NCBI RefSeq assembly: GCF_003939025.1 | Contig: NZ_RQIH01000017.1 | Coordinates: 62,001 to 126,000 of the forward strand | Length of the DNA: 64,000 nt | Origin: Rhizobium sophoriradicis | Lineage (GTDB): Bacteria > Pseudomonadota > Alphaproteobacteria > Rhizobiales > Rhizobiaceae | Reading direction: 5' to 3' | Shown: positions 24,525 through 33,456 of the stretch, piece by piece | How positions within the stretch are numbered: the stretch's first letter is position 1 | Layout of the letters: each line of letters opens with the position of its first letter | Program-made: the position numbers and the translations under genes | Notes under the pieces: generated by a model | The model's database searches: none | What the model was told of the DNA's origin: nothing | The model's input: only the letters and a program-made list of their open reading frames with translations

Positions 24525-25640
24525 TCATTGCATCGCCGGCTTGTCGTTCGGAACCGGGCCGACATCGGGCAGTTCTCCGTCGTCATCGTCGGTGGCCGGT
24601 GCCGCCGTCGGCGCGGCGGCAAGCGCGCTTGCGGCAGACGGTCCGCTGGCGGCAGAAGGTCCGCCCGCGGCAGAAGATCCGCCATAGGTGGCGGCCTGCA
24701 TCGAGGTGACGGAAGCGGCGTCGAGCACGGCAGCGCAGGCCTTTGGCAGGTCGGAGACCATCATCTCGCGCGGCGGTTTCGGCGGCTTGGCGCCGGGCTT
24801 CGGCGGTTTTGGTGGCGCCCATGGCGCCGGCGTGAACCAATAGGCGAGTGACTTGTCGCAGCCGTCTCCCGCGGGGACGGGAGCTTGCGGGGTGCATCCG
24901 GCTGCACCGGGCGGGCACTTTATACGGATGTGAAAATGCGAGTCATGACCGTATATCGGCCGGAGCTTGCCGAGGTTGGTGCGGTCGCCCGTCCAGGTGT
25001 CGCACATCTTTTTCTTGATCGCGGGATTGACAAAAATGCGCTCCACCTGGGGATAGCTTGCCGCCAGCATCAAAAGTCGAGCCCGCGATTCCGTCCATAC
25101 CTTGGGATCGACGGTCAGGAATTTGTTCTTTTGCAGCATGGTGGTGAAAGGCAGGTACTGACGCTCCTCGGCCGTCAGGCGGCGCGAGGGCATCGGAGTG
25201 AACCATATATCGGCATCGAGGCCGATCTGGTGCGAGGAATGGCCGTTGAGCATCGGCCCGCCGCGCGGCTGGGCGATGTCGCCGACGAGAATGCCCGGCC
25301 AGCCGGCATATTTGACCGCATCCTGCGAAAACCGTTCCAAGAGCGCGATCATCGCGGGGTTGCCCCAGCGGCGGTTGCGCGAAAGCCGCATCGCCTGCCA
25401 GGTCGGGCCGTCGGTCGGCAGCGCCACAGCGCCGGTCATGCAGCCCTTGGCATAAAAGCCGATCGGCTGCGCCGGTCCCTGCGTCGGCAGGCTGGCGCCG
25501 CCGAACAGAGCCTTGGCGCTGCCCGGGCTCGGCGTCTTCTGCTCGGCGCCGACGTCGCCGGCGGCAAGGCCTGCGCCGATTGCGCCGGCGAGCGCCAGTC
25601 TGCCGAATGTCCTGAAAGCTTGAGTGAAGCCGAATGCCAT
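24525..25640 (-). CDS. mepA: Penicillin-insensitive murein endopeptidase
   Basis: Periplasmic LAS-family zinc peptidase that cuts D-Ala-mDAP crosslinks in peptidoglycan. A signal sequence (GRLALAGAIGAGLAAGDVGA) precedes the catalytic domain. Zinc ligands are visible in NGHSSHQIGLDADIWF (near residues 135-150) and in DSHFHIRI. The C-terminal 60 residues are a Pro/Lys- and then Ala/Ser-rich tail (repeating SAASGPSAAS-like units), which is unlikely to be catalytic. 371 residues. Own transcription unit, divergent from the peptide transporter. Confidence 0.94.
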   Translation of the reverse strand: MAFGFTQAFRTFGRLALAGAIGAGLAAGDVGAEQKTPSPGSAKALFGGASLPTQGPAQPIGFYAKGCMTGAVALPTDGPTWQAMRLSRNRRWGNPAMIALLERFSQDAVKYAGWPGILVGDIAQPRGGPMLNGHSSHQIGLDADIWFTPMPSRRLTAEERQYLPFTTMLQKNKFLTVDPKVWTESRARLLMLAASYPQVERIFVNPAIKKKMCDTWTGDRTNLGKLRPIYGHDSHFHIRIKCPPGAAGCTPQAPVPAGDGCDKSLAYWFTPAPWAPPKPPKPGAKPPKPPREMMVSDLPKACAAVLDAASVTSMQAATYGGSSAAGGPSAASGPSAASALAAAPTAAPATDDDDGELPDVGPVPNDKPAMQ

Positions 25641-25887
25641 GCTGTTCCCTTGAGAAGTGATTTGTCTGCGAATCTAACGTGAAAAGAGATTTTGGTGAAT
25701 CGATGATTTGCCGGGCGGGCGCCGGAGGCGGCGGTGACGGATCGCCGCAGCGGCTTAAGCCTCGAGGATCTCAGACACGGCCGGGTAGCTTGAATATTTC
25801 GTGAGCCTAGCAAAAATCAAACTCTTACCTGTTTTTCGCCCCTATTTCTCGTATTGTCGAACCATCAATAGTCAGGGGAAAGTGGGA

Positions 25888-27720
25888 ATGGCATTTCTGT
25901 CGTTGAAGATCGGTTTGTTTCTCTCCCTTGCGGCTGTTTTGGCGCCGGTGGGGGCTGTTGGTCAGGACCAGCCGTTTCTGATCGGAAGCTCGGTCATCAG
26001 TGAGATGAAGTACAAGCCGGGCTTTGCCCATTTCGACTACGTCAATCCCGATGCCCCGAAAGGTGGAGACCTGCGTCTTTCGGCCAGTGGCGCCTTCGAC
26101 ACCTTCAATCCTCTGCTCGCCAAAGGCCAGGCAGCTGTAGGTCTGTCGCTTGTTTACGACACGTTGATGAAGCCGGCCGAAGACGAACTCCTTGTCTCCT
26201 ATGGTCTGCTCGCAGAGGGCCTGTCCTTTCCGGCTGACGTCTCCAGCGCGACCTTTCGCCTGCGCAAGGAAGCGAAATGGGCGGATGGTCAGCCGGTCAC
26301 GCCTGAGGACGTCATCTTCAGTCTTGATAAGACGAAGGAGCTCAATCCTCTCACGGCCAATTATTATAGTCACGTGCTGAAGGCGGAAAAGACCGGCGAG
26401 CGTGACGTCACCTTCACTTTCGACGAGAAGAACAATCGCGAACTGCCCAATATTCTCGGGCAGTTGGTGGTCGTGCCCAAACATTGGTGGGAGGGACAGG
26501 GGCCGGACGGCAAACCGCGCGATATCTCAAAGACGACGCTCGAGCCCGTAATGGGGTCCGGGCCTTACAAGATCGCATCCTTCTCCCCGGGCGCGACCAT
26601 CCGCTATGAACTGCGTGACGACTATTGGGGCAAGGACCTCAACGTGAATGTCGGCCAGAACAATTTCCGCAACGTCACCTACACCTATTTCGGCGATCGC
26701 GATGTTGAGTTCGAAGCGTTTCGCGCCGGCAACAGTGACTATTGGCAGGAAACTACGGCTGCCCGCTGGGCAACGGGGTATGATTTTCCCGCGGTAAAGG
26801 AAGGAAAGGTCAAGAAGGAGGAGGTCAAGAACCCGCTGCGGTCCACCGGCATCCTGCAGGCGCTCGTGCCCAACATGCGGCGAGACCTGTTCAAGGACAT
26901 CAGAGTCCGCAGGGCGCTGAATTACGGTTTTGATTTCGAAGAGTTGAACCGTACGGTTGCTTTTAACAGTTACAAGCGGATCGATAGTTATTTCTGGAAC
27001 ACCGACCTCGCCTCCTCCGGCCTTCCGCAGGGTAGAGAGCTGGAAATCCTTCAGGGTATGAAGGACAAGGTTCCGCCGGAGGTCTTCACGACGCCTTATA
27101 CCAATCCGGTCGGCGGCGATCCGCAGAAAAGCCGCGACAACCTCCGCAAGGCGATTGGGCTGCTGAAAGAAGCCGGCTGGGAGATCAAGAACAACCGGAT
27201 GGTTAATACCAAGACCGGCCAGCCGATGAGTTTCGAGATCCTGTTGTCAAGCCCGATGTTGGAGCGCTGGGCGGTTCCTTACGCCAACAACCTCAAGAAA
27301 ATTGGAATAGATGCCCGCGTCCGTACGGTCGACGCCTCGCAAGCTGTAAACCGCGAACGCAGCTTTGACTACGACATGATTTGGAACGTCTGGGCGCAGA
27401 CCTTGAACCCAGGTAATGAGCAGGCCGACTATTGGGGCTCCGGCTCGGTCAACCAGCAAGGCTCTCGCAATTATGCCGGTATCGCCAACCCGGCCGTCGA
27501 TGAACTCGTTCGCATGATCATCTTCGCGCCCAACCGCGAAGAACAGGTTGCAGCGATCAAGGCCATGGATCGGGTATTGCTGGCAAATCACTACGTAATC
27601 CCGCTATTCTACCGCGATACCTATAACATCGCCTATTGGAACACGGTCACGCATCCTGCCGAGTTTCCGGCCTATGGCCTTGGCTTCCCCGATGCCTGGT
27701 GGTCCACCTCGGCAAAATGA
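25888..27720 (+). CDS. yejA: Peptide ABC transporter substrate-binding protein (YejA-like)
   Basis: Family 5 extracellular solute-binding protein. A signal peptide (LKIGLFLSLAAVLAPVGAVG) is followed by the YejA-type FAHFDYVNPDAPKGGDLRLS and by FDTFNPLLAKGQ. The frame is open to a GTG at 25801, but ATG 25888 with AGGGGAAAG upstream places the signal peptide at the start, giving 610 residues. It leads the yejABEF operon; YejABEF imports peptides such as microcin C in E. coli. Codon use seems slightly less GC-biased than in yejBEF. Confidence 0.93.
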   Translation: MAFLSLKIGLFLSLAAVLAPVGAVGQDQPFLIGSSVISEMKYKPGFAHFDYVNPDAPKGGDLRLSASGAFDTFNPLLAKGQAAVGLSLVYDTLMKPAEDELLVSYGLLAEGLSFPADVSSATFRLRKEAKWADGQPVTPEDVIFSLDKTKELNPLTANYYSHVLKAEKTGERDVTFTFDEKNNRELPNILGQLVVVPKHWWEGQGPDGKPRDISKTTLEPVMGSGPYKIASFSPGATIRYELRDDYWGKDLNVNVGQNNFRNVTYTYFGDRDVEFEAFRAGNSDYWQETTAARWATGYDFPAVKEGKVKKEEVKNPLRSTGILQALVPNMRRDLFKDIRVRRALNYGFDFEELNRTVAFNSYKRIDSYFWNTDLASSGLPQGRELEILQGMKDKVPPEVFTTPYTNPVGGDPQKSRDNLRKAIGLLKEAGWEIKNNRMVNTKTGQPMSFEILLSSPMLERWAVPYANNLKKIGIDARVRTVDASQAVNRERSFDYDMIWNVWAQTLNPGNEQADYWGSGSVNQQGSRNYAGIANPAVDELVRMIIFAPNREEQVAAIKAMDRVLLANHYVIPLFYRDTYNIAYWNTVTHPAEFPAYGLGFPDAWWSTSAK

Positions 27721-27739
27721 GCGGGCTTGCAAAGCAGGG

Positions 27740-27791
27740 GCTCTGGGCTCCAAATGGCCCGAGCGAATCACGACAAGCCGGCGGGGCCGGC
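27740..27791 (+). other. Two intercistronic hairpins between yejA and yejB
   Basis: The 150-nt gap holds GCTCtGGGC/GCCCGAGC (27740-27748 with 27757-27764) and a perfect GCCGGC-GGG-GCCGGC hairpin (27777-27791). No T-tract follows. They may stabilise the yejA part of the message. Confidence 0.4.
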
Positions 27792-27870
27792 AAGGGAAGG
27801 CTGGCGGATTGAGCGGCACTGGACTGAACGGCGTGCAGACAAGAAAAACATTCCCGGAGGCTGAAGGCTG

Positions 27871-28959
27871 ATGGGCGCTTATGTCATTCGCCGCCTGCTT
27901 TTGATGATTCCGACCATCGTCGGCATCATGGCGATTTCCTTCATCGTCGTGCAATTCGCACCCGGCGGTCCGGTTGAGCAGGTTATTGCCCAATTGACCG
28001 GCCAAGCCGACAGCGCCGATCAGCGCCTGTCCGGCGGCGGTGATCTTCTCGGCGGAGGAGGAGGCGAAGAAAGCTCGAAATATCGCGGCGCCCAGGGCCT
28101 CGATCCGGAGCTGATCGCCAAGCTTGAAAAGCAATTCGGCTTCGACAAGCCGCCGCTGACGCGTTTCGGCGAGATGATGTGGAACTACATCCGCTTCGAT
28201 TTCGGCGAAAGCTTCTTCCGCAACACTTCCGTGCTGGACCTGATCAAGGAAAAGCTGCCGGTGTCGATCTCGCTCGGCATCTGGATCCTGATCTTCTCCT
28301 ATGCGATCTCCATTCCGCTCGGCATCCGCAAGGCGGTGAAGGACGGATCGACCTTCGATGTCTGGACCTCGGGCGTCATCGTCGTCGGCTATGCCGTGCC
28401 GAGCTTTCTCTTCGGCATCCTGCTGATCGTGCTGTTCGCCGGCGGCTCCTTCTACGACTGGTTCCCGCTGCGGGGGCTCGTCTCCGACAATTTCGACCAG
28501 CTCCCTTGGTGGCAGAAGCCGCTCGATTATTTCTGGCACCTCACTCTGCCGCTGATCTCGCTTTCGCTCGCCGCTTTCGCCACGACGACGCTGCTCACCA
28601 AGAATTCCTTCATCGAGGAGATCAAGAAGCAATATGTCGTCACGGCCCGCGCCAAGGGGCTGAACGAGCGGCAGGTGCTCTATGGCCATGTTTTCCGCAA
28701 TGCCATGTTGATCATCATCGCCGGTTTTCCCGGCGCTTTCATCTCCGCCTTCTTCACCGGCTCACTGCTGATCGAGAACATCTTCTCGCTCGACGGTCTC
28801 GGCCGCCTCGGCTATCTCTCGGTGGTCAACCGGGATTATCCGATCGTCTTTGCCACCCTCTACATCTTCTCGCTGCTCGGCCTTTTCGTCAGCCTGATCT
28901 CCGACCTGATCTACACCTGGATCGATCCGCGCATCGATTTCGAGCGGAGGGATGTCTGA
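27871..28959 (+). CDS. yejB: Peptide ABC transporter permease (YejB-like)
   Basis: Inner-membrane permease with six predicted helices. The N-terminus MGAYVIRRLLLMIPTIVGIM is typical of DppB/YejB proteins. Between the first helix and the core there is a hydrophilic periplasmic insertion with a glycine run (LSGGGDLLGGGGGEES), a YejB hallmark. The EAA-type loop is VTARAKGLNERQVLYGHVFR. 362 residues. It shares one base with the yejE start (TGATG). Confidence 0.95.
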   Translation: MGAYVIRRLLLMIPTIVGIMAISFIVVQFAPGGPVEQVIAQLTGQADSADQRLSGGGDLLGGGGGEESSKYRGAQGLDPELIAKLEKQFGFDKPPLTRFGEMMWNYIRFDFGESFFRNTSVLDLIKEKLPVSISLGIWILIFSYAISIPLGIRKAVKDGSTFDVWTSGVIVVGYAVPSFLFGILLIVLFAGGSFYDWFPLRGLVSDNFDQLPWWQKPLDYFWHLTLPLISLSLAAFATTTLLTKNSFIEEIKKQYVVTARAKGLNERQVLYGHVFRNAMLIIIAGFPGAFISAFFTGSLLIENIFSLDGLGRLGYLSVVNRDYPIVFATLYIFSLLGLFVSLISDLIYTWIDPRIDFERRDV

Positions 28960-30107
28960 TGGACGCTGCCGCAAATCCCGTCACTGCAACCCCCGTCAAG
29001 CCGCCGCGCAAGGGCCTGCTGTCGCCGACAAATATCCGCCGCTGGAAGAATTTCCGGGCGAACGGCCGCGGCTACTGGTCGCTGTGGCTGTTCCTGCTGC
29101 TATTCGTGCTCAGTCTCTTCGCCGAGTTCCTCGCCAACGACCGGCCGATCATCGCCTCCTACAAGGGTGAGATCCTGTTTCCGGTACTGATCGACTATCC
29201 CGAGGAGAAGTTCGGCGGCTTCCTCGCCGAAACCGATTACCGTTCCTCGGTGATATCAGACGAGATCAACGCCAATGGCTGGATGATCTGGCCGCCAATC
29301 CGCTATTCCTACCGCTCGGTCAACTCCAACATTCCGCATTCGGCGCCGACTGCTCCGTTCTGGCTGATGACCAAGGAGGAGCGCTGCTCCGGTTATCCTG
29401 AAGGCGTGAACGATCCCGCCTGCACGCTCGGCAACCTCAATTGGCTCGGCACCGACGATCAGGCCCGCGACGTGCTCGCCCGCGTCATCTACGGCTTCCG
29501 CATCTCGGTGCTCTTCGGGCTGGCGCTCACCATCTGCTCGGCAATCATTGGCGTGACGGCCGGCGCGGTGCAGGGTTATTTCGGCGGCTGGACCGATCTT
29601 TTGCTGCAGCGCTTCATCGAGATCTGGTCGTCGATGCCGGTGCTCTACATCCTGCTCATCATCGCCGCCATCCTGCCGCCCGGCTTCTTCGTGCTGCTCG
29701 GCATCATGCTGCTCTTTTCCTGGGTCGGCTTCGTCGGCGTCGTGCGCGCTGAATTCCTGCGCGCCCGCAATTTCGAATATGTCCGCGCCGCCCGCGCCCT
29801 CGGCGTCAACAACCGCACCATCATGTGGCGCCATCTGCTGCCGAACGCCATGGTCGCGACGCTGACCTTCCTGCCTTTCATCCTCTCCGGCTCGATCACG
29901 ACGCTGACCTCGCTCGATTTCCTGGGCTTCGGCATGCCGCCTGGCTCCCCCTCGCTCGGCGAGATGATCGCCCAGGGCAAGACCAACCTGCAGGCGCCCT
30001 GGCTCGGGCTGACGGCCTTCTTCGCCATGTCGATCATGCTGTCTCTGCTGATCTTCATCGGCGAAGCCGTGCGCGACGCCTTCGATCCGAGGAAGACGTT
30101 CCAATGA
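28959..30107 (+). CDS. yejE: Peptide ABC transporter permease (YejE-like)
   Basis: Second permease of the peptide importer. The first helix (WSLWLFLLLFVLSLFAEFLA) is followed by a periplasmic domain of about 110 residues, then GTDDQARDVLARVIYGFRIS, which is diagnostic of DppC/YejE proteins. The EAA-type loop is YVRAARALGVNNRTIMWRH. 382 residues starting at the ATG overlapping the yejB stop. Its stop overlaps the yejF start (ATGA). Confidence 0.95.
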   Translation: MDAAANPVTATPVKPPRKGLLSPTNIRRWKNFRANGRGYWSLWLFLLLFVLSLFAEFLANDRPIIASYKGEILFPVLIDYPEEKFGGFLAETDYRSSVISDEINANGWMIWPPIRYSYRSVNSNIPHSAPTAPFWLMTKEERCSGYPEGVNDPACTLGNLNWLGTDDQARDVLARVIYGFRISVLFGLALTICSAIIGVTAGAVQGYFGGWTDLLLQRFIEIWSSMPVLYILLIIAAILPPGFFVLLGIMLLFSWVGFVGVVRAEFLRARNFEYVRAARALGVNNRTIMWRHLLPNAMVATLTFLPFILSGSITTLTSLDFLGFGMPPGSPSLGEMIAQGKTNLQAPWLGLTAFFAMSIMLSLLIFIGEAVRDAFDPRKTFQ

Positions 30108-31741
30108 ATGACATGACAGAACCGCTCCTTTCCGTCCGCGATCTCTCGGTTGCCTTTCATCAGGGCGGCGAGACGTCGCTTGCCGTCGATCACATCTCCT
30201 TCGATATCGCCAAGGGCGAGGTCGTGGCGCTGGTCGGCGAATCCGGTTCCGGCAAGTCGGTCTCGGCCAATTCGATCCTGAAGCTTTTGCCCTATCCCTC
30301 CGCAAGCCATCCCTCCGGCGAAATCCTGTTCAAGGGCAAGGACCTCTTGAAGGCGTCGGAGCGGGCGTTGCGTGAGGTTCGCGGCAACGACATCACCATG
30401 ATCTTCCAGGAGCCAATGACCTCGCTCAATCCGCTTCATACGATCGAGAAGCAGATCGCCGAAATCCTCGCCCTGCATCAGGGCATCACCGGCCAGCCGG
30501 CGCGCCAGCGTGTGCTGGAATTGTTGAACCAGGTCGGCATCCGCGAGCCGGAAAAGCGGCTGAAGGCCTATCCGCACGAACTGTCCGGCGGGCAGCGCCA
30601 GCGTGTCATGATCGCCATGGCGCTCGCCAACCGGCCGGAATTGCTGATCGCCGACGAGCCGACCACCGCGCTCGACGTCACCGTGCAGGCGCAGATCCTC
30701 GAACTGCTGCGGCAATTGAAGGCGGCGCACGGCATGTCGCTGCTGTTCATCACCCATGATCTCGGCATCGTGCGCAAATTCGCCGATCGCGTCTGCGTGA
30801 TGACCAAGGGCAGGATCGTCGAGACAGGGACCGTCGCGGAGGTCTTCGCCAATCCGAAGCACGATTATACCCGCCACCTCCTTGCCTCCGAGCCGCGCGG
30901 CGAGCCGCCGCTTGCCGATCCGTCGAAGCCGGTGGTGATGGAAGGGTCCGATATCCGCGTCTGGTTCCCGATCAAGGCAGGGCTGATGCGCCGTGTCGTC
31001 GACCATGTGAAGGCGGTCGACGGCATCGATCTTTCGCTGCGCGCCGGCCAGACGCTCGGCGTCGTCGGCGAGTCCGGTTCCGGCAAGACGACGCTCGGTC
31101 TGGCGCTCACGCGGCTGATCTCCTCGCAGGGGCGGATCGCTTTCGTCGGCAAGGATATAGCCGGCTATTCGTTCAGCGAGATGCGGCCGCTGCGCAACCA
31201 GCTGCAGATCGTCTTCCAGGATCCTTACGGCTCGCTCAGCCCGCGCATGTCGGTCGGCGATATCATTGCCGAAGGGCTGAAGGTGCATGAGCGCGCTTTA
31301 AGCGCCGAAGAGCGTGACCAGCGCGTATGCTGGGCGCTGGAGGAGGTTGGTCTCGACCCCCTGACCCGCTGGCGTTACCCGCATGAATTTTCCGGCGGCC
31401 AGCGCCAGCGCATCGCCATTGCCCGCGCCATGGTGCTCAAACCGCGCTTCGTCATGCTCGACGAGCCGACCTCTGCGCTCGATATGAGCGTCCAGGCCCA
31501 GGTGGTCGATCTCCTGCGCGACCTGCAGAAGAAGCACGACCTCGCCTATCTCTTCATCAGCCATGATCTGAAGGTGGTGAAGGCGCTCGCCAACGACGTC
31601 ATCGTCATGCGTTTCGGCAAGGTGGTGGAGCAGGGGCCGTCCTCGGAAATCTTCCGCGCTCCGAAGGACGATTACACCAAGGCGCTGATGGCCGCCGCCT
31701 TCAACATCGAGGCGGTGCCGACGCCCGCCGTGCAACAGTAA
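30104..31741 (+). CDS. yejF: Peptide ABC transporter double ATPase (YejF-like)
   Basis: Two ABC ATPase domains in one chain. The first has Walker A GESGSGKS near residue 45, LSGGQRQRVMIAMAL and LLIADEPTTALDV. The second has GESGSGKTT near 325, FSGGQRQRIAIARAM and FVMLDEPTSALDM. 545 residues. It completes the yejABEF importer and is followed 8 nt later by the dehydrogenase gene. Confidence 0.96.
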   Translation: MNDMTEPLLSVRDLSVAFHQGGETSLAVDHISFDIAKGEVVALVGESGSGKSVSANSILKLLPYPSASHPSGEILFKGKDLLKASERALREVRGNDITMIFQEPMTSLNPLHTIEKQIAEILALHQGITGQPARQRVLELLNQVGIREPEKRLKAYPHELSGGQRQRVMIAMALANRPELLIADEPTTALDVTVQAQILELLRQLKAAHGMSLLFITHDLGIVRKFADRVCVMTKGRIVETGTVAEVFANPKHDYTRHLLASEPRGEPPLADPSKPVVMEGSDIRVWFPIKAGLMRRVVDHVKAVDGIDLSLRAGQTLGVVGESGSGKTTLGLALTRLISSQGRIAFVGKDIAGYSFSEMRPLRNQLQIVFQDPYGSLSPRMSVGDIIAEGLKVHERALSAEERDQRVCWALEEVGLDPLTRWRYPHEFSGGQRQRIAIARAMVLKPRFVMLDEPTSALDMSVQAQVVDLLRDLQKKHDLAYLFISHDLKVVKALANDVIVMRFGKVVEQGPSSEIFRAPKDDYTKALMAAAFNIEAVPTPAVQQ

Positions 31742-31749
31742 AGAACACC

Positions 31750-32709
31750 ATGTCCGCACATCCTCCTGTTCTCGTCGACATCAAGTTCAATCCCGAAGGT
31801 GTCGCCCGCGTGCTGAAAACGGCATTTGCCGACCGTGGCAGCATCAATCTCGCCTATCCGGCCGATCGGACCCGGGATCTCAGCGTGGCCGAATACGCGC
31901 TTCTCTGGAAGCCGGATGCCGATCTTTTCAAAAGGGCGCCGAACCTCAAGGTGATCTTCTCGGGCGGCGCCGGCGTCGACCATATCGTCGGCATGGACGG
32001 CTTGCCTGAGATACCGATCGTTCGGTTCGTCGATCGCAGCCTGACCACCCGCATGAGCGAGTGGGTGGTGATGCAATGCCTGATGCATCTGCGCGGGCAA
32101 TACGCCCATGATATCAGCCAACGACGGCGGGAATGGGCCAAGCTGATCGCGCCCGAAGCGGCGGAAGTGACGGTCGGCGTCATGGGCCTCGGCGTGCTCG
32201 GGCAGGACGCGGTCGCCAAGCTGAAAGTGATGGGGTTCAACGTCGTCGGCTGGTCGCGGACCCGCAAACAGATTGATGGCGTAGAGACCTTCGATGCGCG
32301 CGAACTGGACGGGTTCCTCGCCAGGACCGACATTCTCGTCGGCCTCTTGCCGCTGACACCTGACACCACGGGGTTTTATGATGGCGGGCTGTTTAAGAAG
32401 CTCCGCCGCGACGGTGCGCTGGGGCGGCCGATCTTCATCAATGCAGGCCGTGGCCGGAGCCAGGTCGAGTCCGACATCGTCTCGGCCATCCGCAGCGGCA
32501 TCCTCGGCGGCGCTTCGCTTGACGTTTTCGAGGTGGAGCCCTTGGCGTCGGATAGCCCGCTGTGGGAGTTGGAAAACGTCTTCATCACCCCGCATGACGC
32601 GGCGGTCTCCGAAGAGACCGCGCTGTTCCGCCATGTCGAGACGCAGATCGCCCGTTTCGAGCGCGGTGAATCGCTGCAATTCGTGATCGACCGCGCCGCC
32701 GGTTATTGA
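31750..32709 (+). CDS. D-2-hydroxyacid dehydrogenase (GhrA-like glyoxylate/hydroxypyruvate reductase)
   Basis: NAD(P)-dependent reductase of 2-oxoacids. The Rossmann motif VGVMGLGVLGQDAVAKL is near residue 140; the substrate arginine is in FINAGRGRSQVESD, the acidic partner in LDVFEVEPLASDSPLW and the catalytic histidine in FITPHDAAVSEE. 319 residues. Only 8 nt separate it from yejF, so it is probably cotranscribed with the transporter; the exact substrate is unknown. Confidence 0.9.
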   Translation: MSAHPPVLVDIKFNPEGVARVLKTAFADRGSINLAYPADRTRDLSVAEYALLWKPDADLFKRAPNLKVIFSGGAGVDHIVGMDGLPEIPIVRFVDRSLTTRMSEWVVMQCLMHLRGQYAHDISQRRREWAKLIAPEAAEVTVGVMGLGVLGQDAVAKLKVMGFNVVGWSRTRKQIDGVETFDARELDGFLARTDILVGLLPLTPDTTGFYDGGLFKKLRRDGALGRPIFINAGRGRSQVESDIVSAIRSGILGGASLDVFEVEPLASDSPLWELENVFITPHDAAVSEETALFRHVETQIARFERGESLQFVIDRAAGY

Positions 32710-32777
32710 GCCTCCGGAACCTTCGAGACGACTGACCGTTTTCTCTGCGAACGTTTCTTGCGGCCGCATCGGCCGCT

Positions 32778-32891
32778 AGAACAGGATGCTTTTAGGCCCG
32801 GTCGGCCTGAAATCTGAATCCTGTTCTAAATTAAAGAGTTAGAGCATAATGTCGTCCGAAAACCGCTCACACTTTTCGACATCATGCTCTA
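32778..32891. repeat. Dispersed palindromic repeat, copy A
   Basis: A 114-bp element made of two hairpins: AGAACAGGAT ... ATCCTGTTCT (32778-32828) and AGAGCATAATGTCGTCCGAA ... TTCGACATCATGCTCT (to 32890). A nearly identical copy lies at 43114-43226. The gap between the dehydrogenase and the next gene holds nothing else apart from a GCGGCC/GGCCGC hairpin just before it. Confidence 0.85.
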
Positions 32892-32909
32892 AGTCAGCGG
32901 AAGGAGACG

Positions 32910-33290
32910 ATGATGGCGCATCAGACGGAAACACGCTGGGAAAAATCCGACGGCAAGCTTCACAAGGAAGAGCAGATCCCGCCGGTCAAGGCAAAACAGG
33001 GGCGCACGGGATACCGCATCCTGACGGTGCTGCTCGTCGCCCTGATCCTCGCTTTCGTGGTCTGGATCCCGGTCGAGATCTGGGGTAATCGCGAGGCGGA
33101 CGAGGTTGCGCCGCAACAGCCCGGCCAGCAACTCCAGCAGCAGCAATCGGACGCAGCACCTGCCCCGACGCAGCAGAACAGCAATGCGGTGCCGACCGAG
33201 ACGCCGGCGACAGCACCGGCCCCGGATGCGGCGCCTGCGGCACCCGCCCAGCCCGCGGCACCGACCCAGCCGGCGGCGCCGGCCCAATAG
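32910..33290 (+). CDS. Small single-pass membrane protein with Pro/Ala/Gln-rich tail
   Basis: Not recognised by family. A charged N-terminus of about 35 residues (KSDGKLHKEEQIPPVKAKQG) is followed by one membrane helix (ILTVLLVALILAFVVWIPV), then a low-complexity tail in which PAAPAQPAAP-type units repeat. 126 residues, with GGAAGGAG just upstream and a strong terminator after it, so it looks like a real monocistronic gene. The tail would face the periplasm if the positive N-terminus stays inside. Confidence 0.72.
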   Translation: MMAHQTETRWEKSDGKLHKEEQIPPVKAKQGRTGYRILTVLLVALILAFVVWIPVEIWGNREADEVAPQQPGQQLQQQQSDAAPAPTQQNSNAVPTETPATAPAPDAAPAAPAQPAAPTQPAAPAQ

Positions 33291-33309
33291 AGCAAATCAA
33301 CGTATCTTC

Positions 33310-33347
33310 CATCCCGCCGCCAGGACGCGGCGGGATGTTTATGTTTT
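33310..33347 (+). terminator. Rho-independent terminator
   Basis: Perfect 11-bp stem CATCCCGCCGC/GCGGCGGGATG with a 6-nt loop, followed by TTTATGTTTT. It ends the transcript of the small membrane protein gene. Confidence 0.85.
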
Positions 33348-33456
33348 ATCTGGACTTTGCCCGCTGATTTTTCGATAAGAAGACGCACGAGCCGGTTTCG
33401 TGCGCCGGCCCGCAAACTTGGCAGCACCTGACCGGATGGGACAGGGGCAGGAATTC

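Noticed and set aside
29645..31288. 547-codon open frame antisense to yejE/yejF
   Set aside because: Shadow of two well-supported transporter genes; no recognisable motifs.
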